Shown here piece after piece: positions 8,934 through 18,050 of a stretch of DNA of 64,000 nt. The translations under genes were made by a program, and so were the position numbers. The notes beneath the pieces were generated by a model. That model did not search any database. It was not told the origin of the DNA and saw only the letters and a list, made by a program, of their open reading frames with translations. The first letter of the stretch is position 1. Each line of letters begins with the position of its first letter. This DNA is from Roseibium sediminicola (GTDB lineage Bacteria; Pseudomonadota; Alphaproteobacteria; Rhizobiales; Stappiaceae), in NCBI RefSeq assembly GCF_023156505.1, contig NZ_JALNMJ010000001.1:124001-188000 (forward strand). Reading direction: 5' to 3'.

Positions 8934-9722
8934 TCAGGAACGAGGTTTTGTTTTGTCGGTTTTCAAGTGCCGGAGCCCGGCAAGCTGTTCGCGCTGGTCG
9001 AGATCTTCCGCCTCGGCAAGGGTGCCGCAGACATAGTCGATATGCTCTTCCGAGGCCTTCCTGGCGCCATCGGCGTCGCCGGCCCGGATGGCGGCGGCGA
9101 TGGCAACGTGCTGCGCCAGCAATTCGACCCGCGCCGTCGGGTGATGATAGAGCCGGCCGCGATTGTAGAAGACGCCGTTTTCCAGGAGCCGGTAGCAGGA
9201 CCGGAGCGTGTGCAGCAGCACCACATTGTGGGCGGCTTCGCCGACCGCATGGTGAAACGCGACATCGAGCCGGCTTTCCGTGGCCAGTTCGCCCAGTTCA
9301 TGGGCCACCTTCATCTGATCGACAATGTCGTCCAGCCGTTCAAGATCGGTGGGCGCGGCGCGTGTTGCCGCCAGCGCCGCAGCCTGGCCTTCTATGCCCC
9401 TGCGAAACTCGAAATAGTCGTTCTTGGCGGTCGGGTGCCGGGCGATCAGCTGCACCACCGGCTCGGAAAAGATCGGACCGATCAGGTCGGCGACAAAGGT
9501 GCCGCCGCCCCGGCGCGCTTCGACCAGGTGCCGCTCTTCCAGAATTTTCAGGGCATCGCGCAGGACCGGCCGCGACACGGTCATCTGCTCCGCCAGTTCG
9601 CGCTCGGCGGGCAGCCGGTCACCGGACTGGAGCACGCCTTTCAGGATCAGATCCTCGATCTGCTCCACGGCGCTGAGCGCGGTTTTCTGATGACTGACGG
9701 GGCGAAACATGGCGGTGTCCAT
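8934..9722 (-). CDS. lldR: FadR-family GntR regulator of lactate use
   Basis: A 262-residue regulator. The N-terminal winged helix-turn-helix (about residues 12-78) contains GDRLPAERELAEQMTVSRPVLRDALKILEERHLVEARRG, shown here in parts: the motif PAERELAEQMTVSRPVLRDA is diagnostic of GntR. An FCD effector domain follows (about 95-230), with histidines spaced for metal or organic-acid binding (FHHAVGEA). Being first in the operon with lldD makes it the probable lactate-responsive repressor. A 7-bp inverted repeat sits 34 bp upstream of its start codon. Confidence 0.87.
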   Translation of the reverse strand: MDTAMFRPVSHQKTALSAVEQIEDLILKGVLQSGDRLPAERELAEQMTVSRPVLRDALKILEERHLVEARRGGGTFVADLIGPIFSEPVVQLIARHPTAKNDYFEFRRGIEGQAAALAATRAAPTDLERLDDIVDQMKVAHELGELATESRLDVAFHHAVGEAAHNVVLLHTLRSCYRLLENGVFYNRGRLYHHPTARVELLAQHVAIAAAIRAGDADGARKASEEHIDYVCGTLAEAEDLDQREQLAGLRHLKTDKTKPRS

Positions 9723-9755
9723 CTCCAGGTTGCGCGGACCCTAGCGTCAATTTCA

Positions 9756-9782
9756 GAATTGGTCAATTTTTTTATCCAATTC
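9756..9782. promoter_or_regulatory. Candidate LldR operator
   Basis: An inverted repeat GAATTGG-N13-CCAATTC around an AT-rich centre lies just upstream of lldR. FadR-family regulators bind short palindromes containing TTGGT/ACCAA-like halves, so autoregulation fits. The assignment rests on position and symmetry only. Confidence 0.45.
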
Positions 9783-9831
9783 TTGTTGCGGAAATGTCGC
9801 GCCGCACAGTCAAATCGTTTCGCGTCCCAAA

Positions 9832-11202
9832 ATGCCGGTTGGTTTCCGGGATGCCTTCGGGGAATGTGAGGGCGGATACACTACTTTCGTCGAGGTTGGC
9901 ATCTTGGATCAGGGGTCAGAAAACGGGTCGTCCTTTCCGGCCTTTCGGACATCTCCCCTTCGGGAAAAAGTTCTGGGCGAGGTCCATGCGCGCCCGTTCC
10001 GCTCGATCGGCTGTCCGCGCACGATCCTGCACTATGCCTTTCTGACCGATGCGGAAGAGGCGGCGCGCGATCACGCCTGGCTGACCGAATTCTGCGTGTC
10101 GAGGGGCGGGCACGGCCCGGCGCCCGGCGCGCGCCACCACACCATCCCCTTTGGCGGCGGCACGCTCAGCTGGGAACAGCACGCGGAATTCACCACCTAC
10201 ACCTGGGATGGTGCGGCCCATGCACAGACCATTTTCGGGCAGGTGCCGATCAAACATCCCTTTGGTGCCGCGTTTCATGCACCCGGCGACCTGCTGGTGG
10301 CCGTTCGCCTGGAGGTCCGGGGCGGCGACGAGGCAATTGAGTGGCGCAGCCAGTTCGACGAGAGCAGCATGACGGTTTCGACGCTGGAGGACGGGGCGGC
10401 TCTGGTGGCAACCGATTTTCGCCAGGACGGCGACGGCATGACGCGCTTTCTGGTCTGTAACCGCACCATGAGCGAGGTCCAGTCCGGCGCGATCGTTCAG
10501 CGGCTCCTGGAGGTCGAGACCTACCGCACGCTGGCGATGCTTGGCCTGTTCGAGGCCACACGGCTGCAGCCCGAAATCCGGCAGTTCGAACTGGAGCTCG
10601 CCGAGCTGACCGGTCAGATGAAGGACACCTCCGCGCTGGGAGCGAACCAGGAGCTGCTCGACAAGCTGAGCGCGCTGGCCGCGGCGCTGGAAGCCGGCGC
10701 GACCGCCAGCACCTTCCGCTTCGGTGCCAGCCGCGCCTATGACCAGATCGTCCGCGCCCGCCTTGAAGCGCTGCGGGAGGAAGCCGCGCCCGGCGAATTG
10801 TCGATGGCATCCTTCCTGGTCCGCCGGCTCGCTCCGGCCATGCGGACCTGCCAGGCGATCGAGGATCGCCAGGCGATGCTCTCCCGAAAGCTGGCCCGCG
10901 CCACCACCTTGCTGCGCACCCGTGTCGACGTGGAGCTGGAGGACCAGAACCGGTCCCTCCTGGAATCCATGAACCGCCGTGCCCAGCTGCAGCTACGCCT
11001 GCAGCAGACGGTCGAGGGGCTGTCGGTGGCCGCCGTCAGCTATTACGTCGTCGGTCTGATTTCCTATCTGGCGAAAGCCGCCAAGGGCACCGGCCTGCAC
11101 CTGCCGGACGCCAGCATCATGACGGGGGTCTCGGTGCCGGTGGTCGTGCTGGTGATCTGGTGGACGGTGAAACGGATCCGGCAGCAGCACGGGGAGCATT
11201 GA
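9832..11202 (+). CDS. DUF3422 family membrane-anchored protein
   Basis: A protein of up to 456 residues. SPLREKVLGEVHARPF followed by PRTILHYAFLTD is the hallmark start of DUF3422. Residues about 240-390 are helical and heptad-rich, and two hydrophobic helices near the C-terminus (around residues 392-440: SVAAVSYYVVGLISYLAK and VVVLVIWWTV) suggest a tail anchored in the inner membrane. The function of the family is not established. The ATG at 9832 gives a long non-conserved leader; a TTG at 9904 after GAGG is a possible true start. It stands alone between lldR and an AT-rich region. Confidence 0.8.
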   Translation: MPVGFRDAFGECEGGYTTFVEVGILDQGSENGSSFPAFRTSPLREKVLGEVHARPFRSIGCPRTILHYAFLTDAEEAARDHAWLTEFCVSRGGHGPAPGARHHTIPFGGGTLSWEQHAEFTTYTWDGAAHAQTIFGQVPIKHPFGAAFHAPGDLLVAVRLEVRGGDEAIEWRSQFDESSMTVSTLEDGAALVATDFRQDGDGMTRFLVCNRTMSEVQSGAIVQRLLEVETYRTLAMLGLFEATRLQPEIRQFELELAELTGQMKDTSALGANQELLDKLSALAAALEAGATASTFRFGASRAYDQIVRARLEALREEAAPGELSMASFLVRRLAPAMRTCQAIEDRQAMLSRKLARATTLLRTRVDVELEDQNRSLLESMNRRAQLQLRLQQTVEGLSVAAVSYYVVGLISYLAKAAKGTGLHLPDASIMTGVSVPVVVLVIWWTVKRIRQQHGEH

Positions 11203-11529
11203 GGTCGGGCTGATGTGTTGCTGTGCGAGTGAAGCGGACATAGCCGCCTATGAGCAAATGGCCGGAATGGGGCCGTGAGCGGACAGTCAATTCCTGGAAT
11301 TTCGCTTCCCTAAGCCGACATTCGCTAGGACTATTTCTGCGGTAGCTTTCGGCCTTTTTCGGTCATTCGCAAGGCGTTGAGGTAATGACTGCTTCGCGTT
11401 CCCACTTCAGCCATACAGTCTCACGCAACCAGAATTCAAAACCGGACATTCGAAACGAAAGGATTACACATCCAATGGCAGCATGCGGCAAATGTTAAAT
11501 TTCAAACTGGGTCACTACCCGCAATTGAC
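11203..11529. other. Gene-free spacer at the edge of the AT-rich region
   Basis: About 330 bp between the convergent ends of the DUF3422 and channel genes. No supportable ORF, RNA gene or strong terminator hairpin was seen. Base composition shifts here towards AT, marking the left boundary of the accessory-looking stretch that continues to about 18.1 kb. Confidence 0.5.
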
Positions 11530-11868
11530 CTAATCCTTACCGTTCTCGTCTTCCAGTTTAAGCAGAGCTCGAGTGATCTGTGCGAAAAGAGCGATAAAGA
11601 CTCCGACACCTACGAAAAGATAGAGAACTGTGAAAATCTTGCCGAGATCAGTTTGAGGTGACAGGTCTGCAACTCCAACGGTGGCGGCGGTCATTGCACT
11701 GAAATAAAGCGCGTCGATCCATGACCAGTTTTCGACCGTCCGGTAGAAAATGCTTCCGGAAAACAGGACTAGTACTGCCAATAAAACACCAGAGCGAAAT
11801 GCCGGGATTTTCCATGATCTGATTATCGCCTTGAGCAACCTAACAAGATTGATAAAGAAAGCTGCCAT
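11530..11868 (-). CDS. Two-helix ion channel (Ion_trans_2-like) with atypical filter
   Basis: A 112-residue membrane protein with the layout of a minimal potassium channel: a first helix at about residues 25-45 (SGVLLAVLVLFSGSIFY), a pore loop, then a second helix (FTVLYLFVGVGVFIALFAQI) and a short charged tail. The filter reads TAATVGVADLSP, where potassium channels normally have TVGYGD. The open frame starts at 12099, but the ATG at 11868 has GGAG nine bases upstream and gives the normal family length. The upstream AraC gene is divergent. Selectivity for potassium is uncertain because of the filter change. Confidence 0.75.
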   Translation of the reverse strand: MAAFFINLVRLLKAIIRSWKIPAFRSGVLLAVLVLFSGSIFYRTVENWSWIDALYFSAMTAATVGVADLSPQTDLGKIFTVLYLFVGVGVFIALFAQITRALLKLEDENGKD

Positions 11869-12064
11869 CGTATTGCTCCAATTTAAGTCAGCGTTGCCCG
11901 TTGTGCGAATTGGCCTCGCGTACGAAGTTGCCTTCATTTTAAGGAAGTTGCAGCTCGTTTCCTCTGGGCTTGACGGACCATCATTCCAGGCTGGGCTATT
12001 CCACGATTGAAACGAATTCTGTTGTGCGGTTCCAGTTCTTAACTTGTGACCTAACTTTATTCCT

Positions 12065-13063
12065 ATGGAAAGATCGACTGAACAAGGCCACATTGGCAAA
12101 TCTGAAGATGCGGTTTCAGCGCTCCAGATGGACGAGGTTGTAGATTATCAGGGCACAGTGGAGCCAATGCTCCCGGTCCAGGAAGCGTCTGTGGTACAGC
12201 TTCGATCAGGCCCCCCTCCCACAAACCTAGCTGTATTCTCATCTGAGAAGGTTTCGGTACTTGGGGTACATCATCACGCCGCATCTGTTGGAGTAATCGT
12301 CACCAAACCTGAGTGCTTCGGCTTCATGTGGTGGGACGGGCAGGAAAACTGCAAGATAAATGGTGAAACCGCCCGGAGCACTGTCCTTTATTCGCAAGGT
12401 GCACAAGACGGATTTCACGCAGTCGGTGGCGCCCGCCAAACTATGGGCGCCGCTGTTTGTCGAGACGACTTGATAGGAGCAGTTGCAGCGCTCCGCGGAA
12501 TTGGTCCAGAAGATGTATTGCTCAATCAATCGGCCCTGGAACTCCTACCTGAAGCAGCAGCCCGTTTTCGAGTAAACATAAAAGGTTGCCTGGACAGGAC
12601 TATTCATCACGAAAGACAGGGTGTGGGAGGTCTCGAAACTGCCAATCAGGGTGAGGCGATCTTCGGACTTCTTGTGGATGTCTACCTCCGCTCAACTCAG
12701 CATGAAACGCGTAATTACCGGGGGGGAGCACCGGAGAAGCTTGTTCGACTGGCAGAGGAGCGGTTTTATGCTTCGCAAGGTGCGCCGGTTTCCCTTGCCG
12801 ATCTCTGCGTTGCGGCAGGCGTTAGCCAAGCGACTCTTTATCGAGCATTTCACTCAGTCTGTGACATGCCGCCCTTAGCATATTTCCAGAAGCGGAGGCT
12901 CTCCGATGCCAGAAGAACTCTCGTGAACTTGTCCCCGCAACGCGGAGCTGTGAAATATGCAGCTTTTTCCGCGGGATTTACGGATTTGGGTCGGTTCTCC
13001 GTCGAGTACCGACGTTTATTCGGGGAACGACCATCTGCGACACTGAACAGGCAAACACCTTGA
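12065..13063 (+). CDS. AraC-family transcriptional regulator
   Basis: A 332-residue protein with a C-terminal AraC domain (about residues 230-328): PVSLADLCVAAGVSQATLYRAF is the first helix-turn-helix, and the second part contains KYAAFSAGFTDLGRFSVEYRRLFGERPS. The N-terminal 200 residues resemble the sensing part of regulators of the EutR/AraC type only loosely. It lies at the left of the accessory stretch and 380 bp upstream of the exported-protein and amidohydrolase genes on the same strand, so it may control them. Codon use is more AT-rich than in flanking genes. The start lacks a good ribosome-binding site and may lie further in. Confidence 0.8.
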   Translation: MERSTEQGHIGKSEDAVSALQMDEVVDYQGTVEPMLPVQEASVVQLRSGPPPTNLAVFSSEKVSVLGVHHHAASVGVIVTKPECFGFMWWDGQENCKINGETARSTVLYSQGAQDGFHAVGGARQTMGAAVCRDDLIGAVAALRGIGPEDVLLNQSALELLPEAAARFRVNIKGCLDRTIHHERQGVGGLETANQGEAIFGLLVDVYLRSTQHETRNYRGGAPEKLVRLAEERFYASQGAPVSLADLCVAAGVSQATLYRAFHSVCDMPPLAYFQKRRLSDARRTLVNLSPQRGAVKYAAFSAGFTDLGRFSVEYRRLFGERPSATLNRQTP

Positions 13064-13441
13064 GAGTAGAAACACAGTTTCCCTAGTCTGAATGAATATT
13101 CCCTTTGAATCAAATCTGAGCTGGATGGGTCGAACTACAATCACGTTTGCTGACTTCTCAAAATGTCCGGCGCCCCTCCCCATGAAAAACACAACCGTTT
13201 GAACGGAAAATAAACTACGTCCAGGATCTTGTCGGATTAAGAGGTCTTCTCCGATCAATCCGAAGTTTTGTCATCCATCTTCATTTGGACCTGACTGAAA
13301 ATGATAAAATCCGCATACAAACATAAGGTTCCGGTACCTGAAAGTTTGAAATAACGTTGCGGTGAAATAGCTTTTTCCACCGCTTCAATTCATAGCGGCA
13401 TCACAATCCGGAACCGCATCCTATTTCGTAGCCTGTCCGGG
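13064..13441. other. AT-rich spacer, probable promoter region
   Basis: About 380 bp between the AraC gene and the exported-protein gene. No ORF worth calling was seen. It is notably AT-rich and is the natural place for the promoter of the downstream genes and any AraC binding site, but no clear operator symmetry could be picked out by eye. Confidence 0.4.
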
Positions 13442-14548
13442 TTGGGGCAACTCAAGCAGGTGAGCGGATTGGAGCGGGAAGGACTGCTCTGGGAGAGAAA
13501 AGTGCCAGCACCTATTCAAAGACACACGACATTGCCAACGTGTTTGGCGACGCTGATCTCCGGTGACCGAATATCAGAATACTACGGTAAGCCAATCAAC
13601 CGCCCGGCCAAAATAGCGAAATTTGTCACCGTTGGTTTGCTTACCGTTGCTTGCACTGTGCATCCTGGGATCGCCCAGGAAGTTTCACAGGACAGGGTCT
13701 CGGCGGCATTCAACGCGGTCGACAATCACGCGCAAATTGACACCGTTGCCGAACTGGAGGAAGCGACTGAAGATCCAGATGAGCTTTCGACGGAAGAGCT
13801 CGCGCAGCAGCTGAACAATCCAAACTCTCCTCTGTCGAGCTTGACCTTGCAGAACATAACGACATTCTACAGTGGGGATCTGCCGGACGCCGACAATCAG
13901 GTTGGAAACATGTTCCTGTTTCAACCTGTGTTCCCCTTTCCACTGACAGATGATGGCACGCGCAATTTCTACGTCCGGCCAGGATTTTCCTTTGCGACCA
14001 ATCAGCCTGTTCCGAATGCAACCGGAACAGGCTTCACCCACGAGATTTCGCTCGGCGACATCGGTTTTGATGTGGCAGTTGGCCAGTCATTCGACAGTGG
14101 GTTGATCATGGTGGGCGGTATCCAGGGAACGATCCCGACTTTCACCACGCTCTCGGGCGAGCAGTTGCGGCTTGGCCCGGAAGGCCTGATTGCCTTCCTG
14201 AACAAGGAAGGTGCTGTGGCAGCTTTCCCCCAGCACCAGTGGAACGTTGCCGGAAACGGGCCTGACTATTCCACGTCAACCCTGGAGCTCTTCGCGCTCA
14301 AGTTTCTCAGCGATGGCTGGACCGTCGGAACCAACCCCAAGATCAATTATGACTGGCAGTCCGAACAATGGACGGTTCCTGTCAATGCGACGATACGAAA
14401 AGTTGTCAAATTGGGGAATGTACCAACTCAATTCTCGGCATCCTTCGACTACTATGTCGAAAAGAACGACAATTTTGGACCTGATTTTGGCCTGACCTTC
14501 AAGATCACGCCAACGGTTCCAAACTTCATTTACAATGCCTTCAACTGA
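13442..14548 (+). CDS. Exported protein, outer-membrane barrel-like
   Basis: The open frame gives up to 368 residues. A signal peptide is clear but lies internally at about residues 52-79 (KFVTVGLLTVACTVHPGIAQ), so the true start is probably downstream of the TTG at 13442; TTG codons at 13532 and 13544 are candidates but none has a good ribosome-binding site. The mature part is rich in alternating hydrophobic and polar residues with aromatic strand ends (FLFQPVFPF, FYVRPGFSFATNQP, FSASFDYYVEKND, FGLTFKITP), as in small outer-membrane barrels. Thirty-five bp separate it from the first amidohydrolase gene, suggesting one transcript. No specific family was recognised; an uptake pore or receptor role is an inference. 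Confidence 0.7.
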   Translation: MGQLKQVSGLEREGLLWERKVPAPIQRHTTLPTCLATLISGDRISEYYGKPINRPAKIAKFVTVGLLTVACTVHPGIAQEVSQDRVSAAFNAVDNHAQIDTVAELEEATEDPDELSTEELAQQLNNPNSPLSSLTLQNITTFYSGDLPDADNQVGNMFLFQPVFPFPLTDDGTRNFYVRPGFSFATNQPVPNATGTGFTHEISLGDIGFDVAVGQSFDSGLIMVGGIQGTIPTFTTLSGEQLRLGPEGLIAFLNKEGAVAAFPQHQWNVAGNGPDYSTSTLELFALKFLSDGWTVGTNPKINYDWQSEQWTVPVNATIRKVVKLGNVPTQFSASFDYYVEKNDNFGPDFGLTFKITPTVPNFIYNAFN

Positions 14549-14583
14549 CCCTGAGGCAGACAAAATTTTTTGAGAGGAAACCT

Positions 14584-15909
14584 ATGAAAAACCTATTTCT
14601 TGCGTCACTTATCGCCTTTGCAGCCTTGCCTGCCGCCGCTCAGGAAACACCCTCGCAGACACTAATAACAAACGTGCAAGTGTTCGACGGCGAGAACGAA
14701 GCGCTTTTGGAAAATGCCAGTGTCCTCATCGAAGGCAATCTCATCAAGTCCGTGACAACGGATTCGATCGATACAAACGGGGCGACAGTAATCGACGGTG
14801 GCGGGCGCACAATGATTCCCGGCCTGACCGATGTGCATTGGCACATGACTATGGCAGAGGTGCCCCAGACCACGATTATTACCGGAGACATTTACGAGAT
14901 CGCAGCCAGAGCGGTCCCTACGGCAGAACGCACCTTGATGAGAGGCTTTACAACTGTGCGGGACATCGGTGGAAACAGCTTTTCCCTCAAAAAGCTGATC
15001 GACGCCGGCGTGATCTTGGGACCACGCATGCTGGTCGCCGGCGCGCCGCTCAGTCAGACCGGCGGACACTACGACTACCGCCTGCCCCACGAAGTGCCGG
15101 CTGACAGCACCCTTGATTATTGGGGGCGGACTGGTTTCTTCGTGATCGGCGATGGTGTACCCGAAGTTCAAAAGCGCGCTCGTGAATTGTTCCGCATGGG
15201 GGCGAGCCAGATCAAGATCGCAGCAGGTGGTGGCGTGGCTTCCATTTTTGATCCACTGGACGTGCGTCAATACTCTCTTGATGAAATGAAAGCCGCCGTC
15301 GATGTCGCCGATAGCTACAACAGCTATGTCGCGGCACATGTCTTCACTGACGAGGCTGTGCAAATGGCCGTTGAAGCCGGTATCAAGACCATCGAACACG
15401 GCATGCTGATTGGCCGCGAAACTCTTGAGATAATGAAAGAAAACGGCGTTTGGCTGAGTACGCAGCCATTGGTCGATGACGAAGACCGAATGATTTTTCC
15501 GACCCAGGAGTCGACAAGAAAATGGCTGGAAGCAACGGCAGGAACCGAAAAGGTTTATCCGCTTGCAAAAGAAATCGGGGTTAAAATCGCGTTTGGAACC
15601 GACGCTCTGATGGATCCCGAAATGGCAGAAAAACAGGGCAAGCTTCTGGCAAAGCTGTCGCGTTGGTTCACGCCCTACGAAGCATTGAAAATGGCGACCT
15701 CGGACAATGCGGAGCTCATGGAAATGGCGGGTCCGCGCCATCCCTATCAAGAAGGCCCGCTCGGCGTCATCAAGGAAGGGGCCTATGCCGACCTGATCCT
15801 GGTGGACGGCAATCCACTTGAAAACCTCGATCTGGTCGCCGACCCGCACGAAAATTTCGATCTGATCATGAAAGATGGCGTGATCTACAAAAACGAATTG
15901 GAGAACTGA
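14584..15909 (+). CDS. Exported metal-dependent amidohydrolase (first paralogue)
   Basis: A 441-residue hydrolase with a signal peptide (MKNLFLASLIAFAALPAAAQ) that should place it in the periplasm. It belongs to the amidohydrolase superfamily, in the imidazolonepropionase/Xaa-Arg-dipeptidase-like branch. Metal ligands are visible: HWH after GLTDV near residue 83, the lysine of QIKIAAGGGVAS, the histidines of AAHVFTDEAV and TIEHG, and the aspartate of AFGTDA. Characterised relatives cleave dipeptides or N-acyl amino acids; the substrate here is unknown. It is followed 3 bp later by a paralogue. The HWH form replaces the commoner HVH/HSH. Confidence 0.88.
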   Translation: MKNLFLASLIAFAALPAAAQETPSQTLITNVQVFDGENEALLENASVLIEGNLIKSVTTDSIDTNGATVIDGGGRTMIPGLTDVHWHMTMAEVPQTTIITGDIYEIAARAVPTAERTLMRGFTTVRDIGGNSFSLKKLIDAGVILGPRMLVAGAPLSQTGGHYDYRLPHEVPADSTLDYWGRTGFFVIGDGVPEVQKRARELFRMGASQIKIAAGGGVASIFDPLDVRQYSLDEMKAAVDVADSYNSYVAAHVFTDEAVQMAVEAGIKTIEHGMLIGRETLEIMKENGVWLSTQPLVDDEDRMIFPTQESTRKWLEATAGTEKVYPLAKEIGVKIAFGTDALMDPEMAEKQGKLLAKLSRWFTPYEALKMATSDNAELMEMAGPRHPYQEGPLGVIKEGAYADLILVDGNPLENLDLVADPHENFDLIMKDGVIYKNELEN

Positions 15910-15912
15910 CCC

Positions 15913-17304
15913 ATGCTGCGGACGACAACAGCCTTCCTGCTTGGCACAGTCATGGCGGTCACACCTGGTATTGGGCTTGCGCACGAACCCATTGCGCTTT
16001 CACCCGACGGTGGCAAGATCGTTCATGGTCACACCTATGGCCCGGCCCTTAAATACGACAATGTCGTCATTCGAGGGGCGCAGATCTTCAACGGATGTGA
16101 TGAGGATCTGGTGTCAGCCGATGTCTTGATCACTGACAACCTGATCGCAAAAATCGGATCCGACTTGCAAGCTCCCGAGGGCAGTCATGAAATCGTGGCC
16201 GATGGTCACACCATGATTCCGGGCCTAATCGACGCGCACTGGCATGGTGTGTTTGCGACAGCTACAATTGTTGAACTCATGACGACCAACGAGGGCTATT
16301 GGAACCTCCTGACGTCGGTGGCGCAGCGCGACACGCTTTATCGCGGGTTTACAACCGTTCGGGACACGGCTGGTCCGATGTTCGACATCGCTCGCGCAAC
16401 AGATGCTGGTATTATTGTAGGGCCGAGGGTTTTCCCCTCCGGTCCGGCGATCTCGCAGACTTCGGGACATATGGACTTCAGGATGACTCGCGATGTTCCG
16501 GCGACCCCTGACAAACTCAATTCCTTCGAAACATCCGACATGTTTTACATCGCCGATGGCGTGCCGGAGGTTCTGAAACGTGTGCGCGAAAACCTCATGC
16601 AGGGTGCTACGCAGATCAAGCTGATGGCAGGTGGCGGCGTTACGTCGAGCTATGACCCGATCCACACGATGCAGTACACCAAAGACGAGCTGGAAGCGGC
16701 GGTTGAACAGGCGGCAAATTGGGGCACCTACGTACTCACCCATGCCATCAACGATGAAGCCGTCAATCATTCCATCGACGCGGGTGTCAAAAGCGTCGAA
16801 CACGGCCATATGTCCACCCGCGAGACACTCCAGAAGTTCGTCGACGAAGACGTTTGGCTCAGCATGCAGCCCTTCCTGGATGATGAGGATGCGCCGGCTT
16901 TGAACGACTTCCAGAAGGCAAAGTACAAGTTCGTCACCGATGGAACCGATTTCGTCTACAAGACTGCCAAAGAGCTTGGTGTCAAAATTGCTTTTGGCAC
17001 CGACACGTTGTTCAGCGCCGATCTGGCGAAACGTCAGGGTGCGCAGCTCGCCAAGCTGAAAAAGTGGTTTACACCCTACGAGGCCCTGAAAATGGCAACC
17101 TGCGACAACGCAGAGCTGCTCAAGCTGTCTGGCCCGCTAACCCCTTATCCTCTGGGGAAGCTTGGTGTCATCGAGGAAGGGGCCTATGCGGACCTCCTGT
17201 TGGTTGATGGTAATCCGCTGGAAGACATCGATCTCGTCTCCGATCCTCATGAGAATTTCGATCTCATCATGAAAGATGGCGTGATCTACAAAAACACGCT
17301 CTGA
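15913..17304 (+). CDS. Exported metal-dependent amidohydrolase (second paralogue)
   Basis: A 463-residue paralogue of the preceding enzyme with its own signal peptide (TTAFLLGTVMAVTPGIGLAH). Metal ligands are conserved: HWH after GLIDA, the lysine of QIKLMAGGGVTS, LTHAINDEAV, SVEHGH and AFGTDT. The last 110 residues are very similar to the first paralogue, with DPHENFDLIMKDGVIYKN identical in both, while the N-terminal half differs more (a 30-residue extension before the barrel and an added cysteine at NGCDEDL). This suggests duplication followed by specialisation. It is translationally close to the upstream gene (3-bp gap) and to the DUF3299 gene downstream. Confidence 0.88.
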   Translation: MLRTTTAFLLGTVMAVTPGIGLAHEPIALSPDGGKIVHGHTYGPALKYDNVVIRGAQIFNGCDEDLVSADVLITDNLIAKIGSDLQAPEGSHEIVADGHTMIPGLIDAHWHGVFATATIVELMTTNEGYWNLLTSVAQRDTLYRGFTTVRDTAGPMFDIARATDAGIIVGPRVFPSGPAISQTSGHMDFRMTRDVPATPDKLNSFETSDMFYIADGVPEVLKRVRENLMQGATQIKLMAGGGVTSSYDPIHTMQYTKDELEAAVEQAANWGTYVLTHAINDEAVNHSIDAGVKSVEHGHMSTRETLQKFVDEDVWLSMQPFLDDEDAPALNDFQKAKYKFVTDGTDFVYKTAKELGVKIAFGTDTLFSADLAKRQGAQLAKLKKWFTPYEALKMATCDNAELLKLSGPLTPYPLGKLGVIEEGAYADLLLVDGNPLEDIDLVSDPHENFDLIMKDGVIYKNTL

Positions 17305-17324
17305 TGAGGGTTGGAGAAAAAACG

Positions 17325-18050
17325 ATGCGGCTCATCAGTGTTTGGACGGCATTGATCCTGTCGATTGCGCCCGCGTCGGCAACGCAGATGAGTGTGAGCT
17401 GGTCGAGCCTTGTCGATCAGCAAGCTCAGACCTTCGAAGACCCCTTCAAAGCGTTGTCCGTGCGTGAATTGAGCGATCTTTCCACGGTTGAACGGCTTCG
17501 AAAACGACTTGAGAGTGATGAGGTCGCAGACGAAGCGCGTCCGCGTCTGGTTGAACGCTTGCGGCTTAAGGAAAACGGTCTCAAGGAAGCGGGCATCGAC
17601 CCTGATTGGCTCCTATCTCAGCGTTGGGCCATTGCCGAAAAGCGCAAGACTGCCGCGTGGGCGGTCAACGCCGCCCTGGACGGTCGGACAGTGGAATTGA
17701 GAGGGTATCTTCTGGTCGCTGGTTCATTATCGGAAAAGAAAGTGCTGCCCTATCTGGTGCCGGAACTCGGTATGTGCTCCCACACTCCACCGCCAGCTCC
17801 CAACAATTTGGTGCAACTGAAGTTACCGTCCAACACCAACTATCCTGAGAAGCCATACGCGTTTGTTGAAATCACCGGGACGCTGCATGCATCCCCTGAT
17901 AGCGTTTTGGCCCGTGTTGTCGACGGGCAGCTTGTGATGGCCAGCGCTTGGGCGTTCAAGGTGGACGCAATGAACGTCATCACGCCCAATGCTTCCGAGA
18001 AACCCGCTCAGTCCCCCGATCACTGGCCGGTCGTGCCTGAGACACAATGA
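17325..18050 (+). CDS. DUF3299 exported protein
   Basis: A 241-residue protein with a signal peptide (LISVWTALILSIAPASA). The C-terminal 120 residues match DUF3299: VELRGYLLVAG, then LVPELGMCSHTPPPAPNNLV, containing the family's conserved C-x-HTPPP-x-PN motif. The function of the family is unknown; members are periplasmic or lipoprotein-like and often sit beside exporters. The ATG at 17325 has GGAG at a workable distance; an ATG at 17304 would overlap the stop of the preceding gene. It is the last gene of the amidohydrolase cluster. Confidence 0.8.
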   Translation: MRLISVWTALILSIAPASATQMSVSWSSLVDQQAQTFEDPFKALSVRELSDLSTVERLRKRLESDEVADEARPRLVERLRLKENGLKEAGIDPDWLLSQRWAIAEKRKTAAWAVNAALDGRTVELRGYLLVAGSLSEKKVLPYLVPELGMCSHTPPPAPNNLVQLKLPSNTNYPEKPYAFVEITGTLHASPDSVLARVVDGQLVMASAWAFKVDAMNVITPNASEKPAQSPDHWPVVPETQ

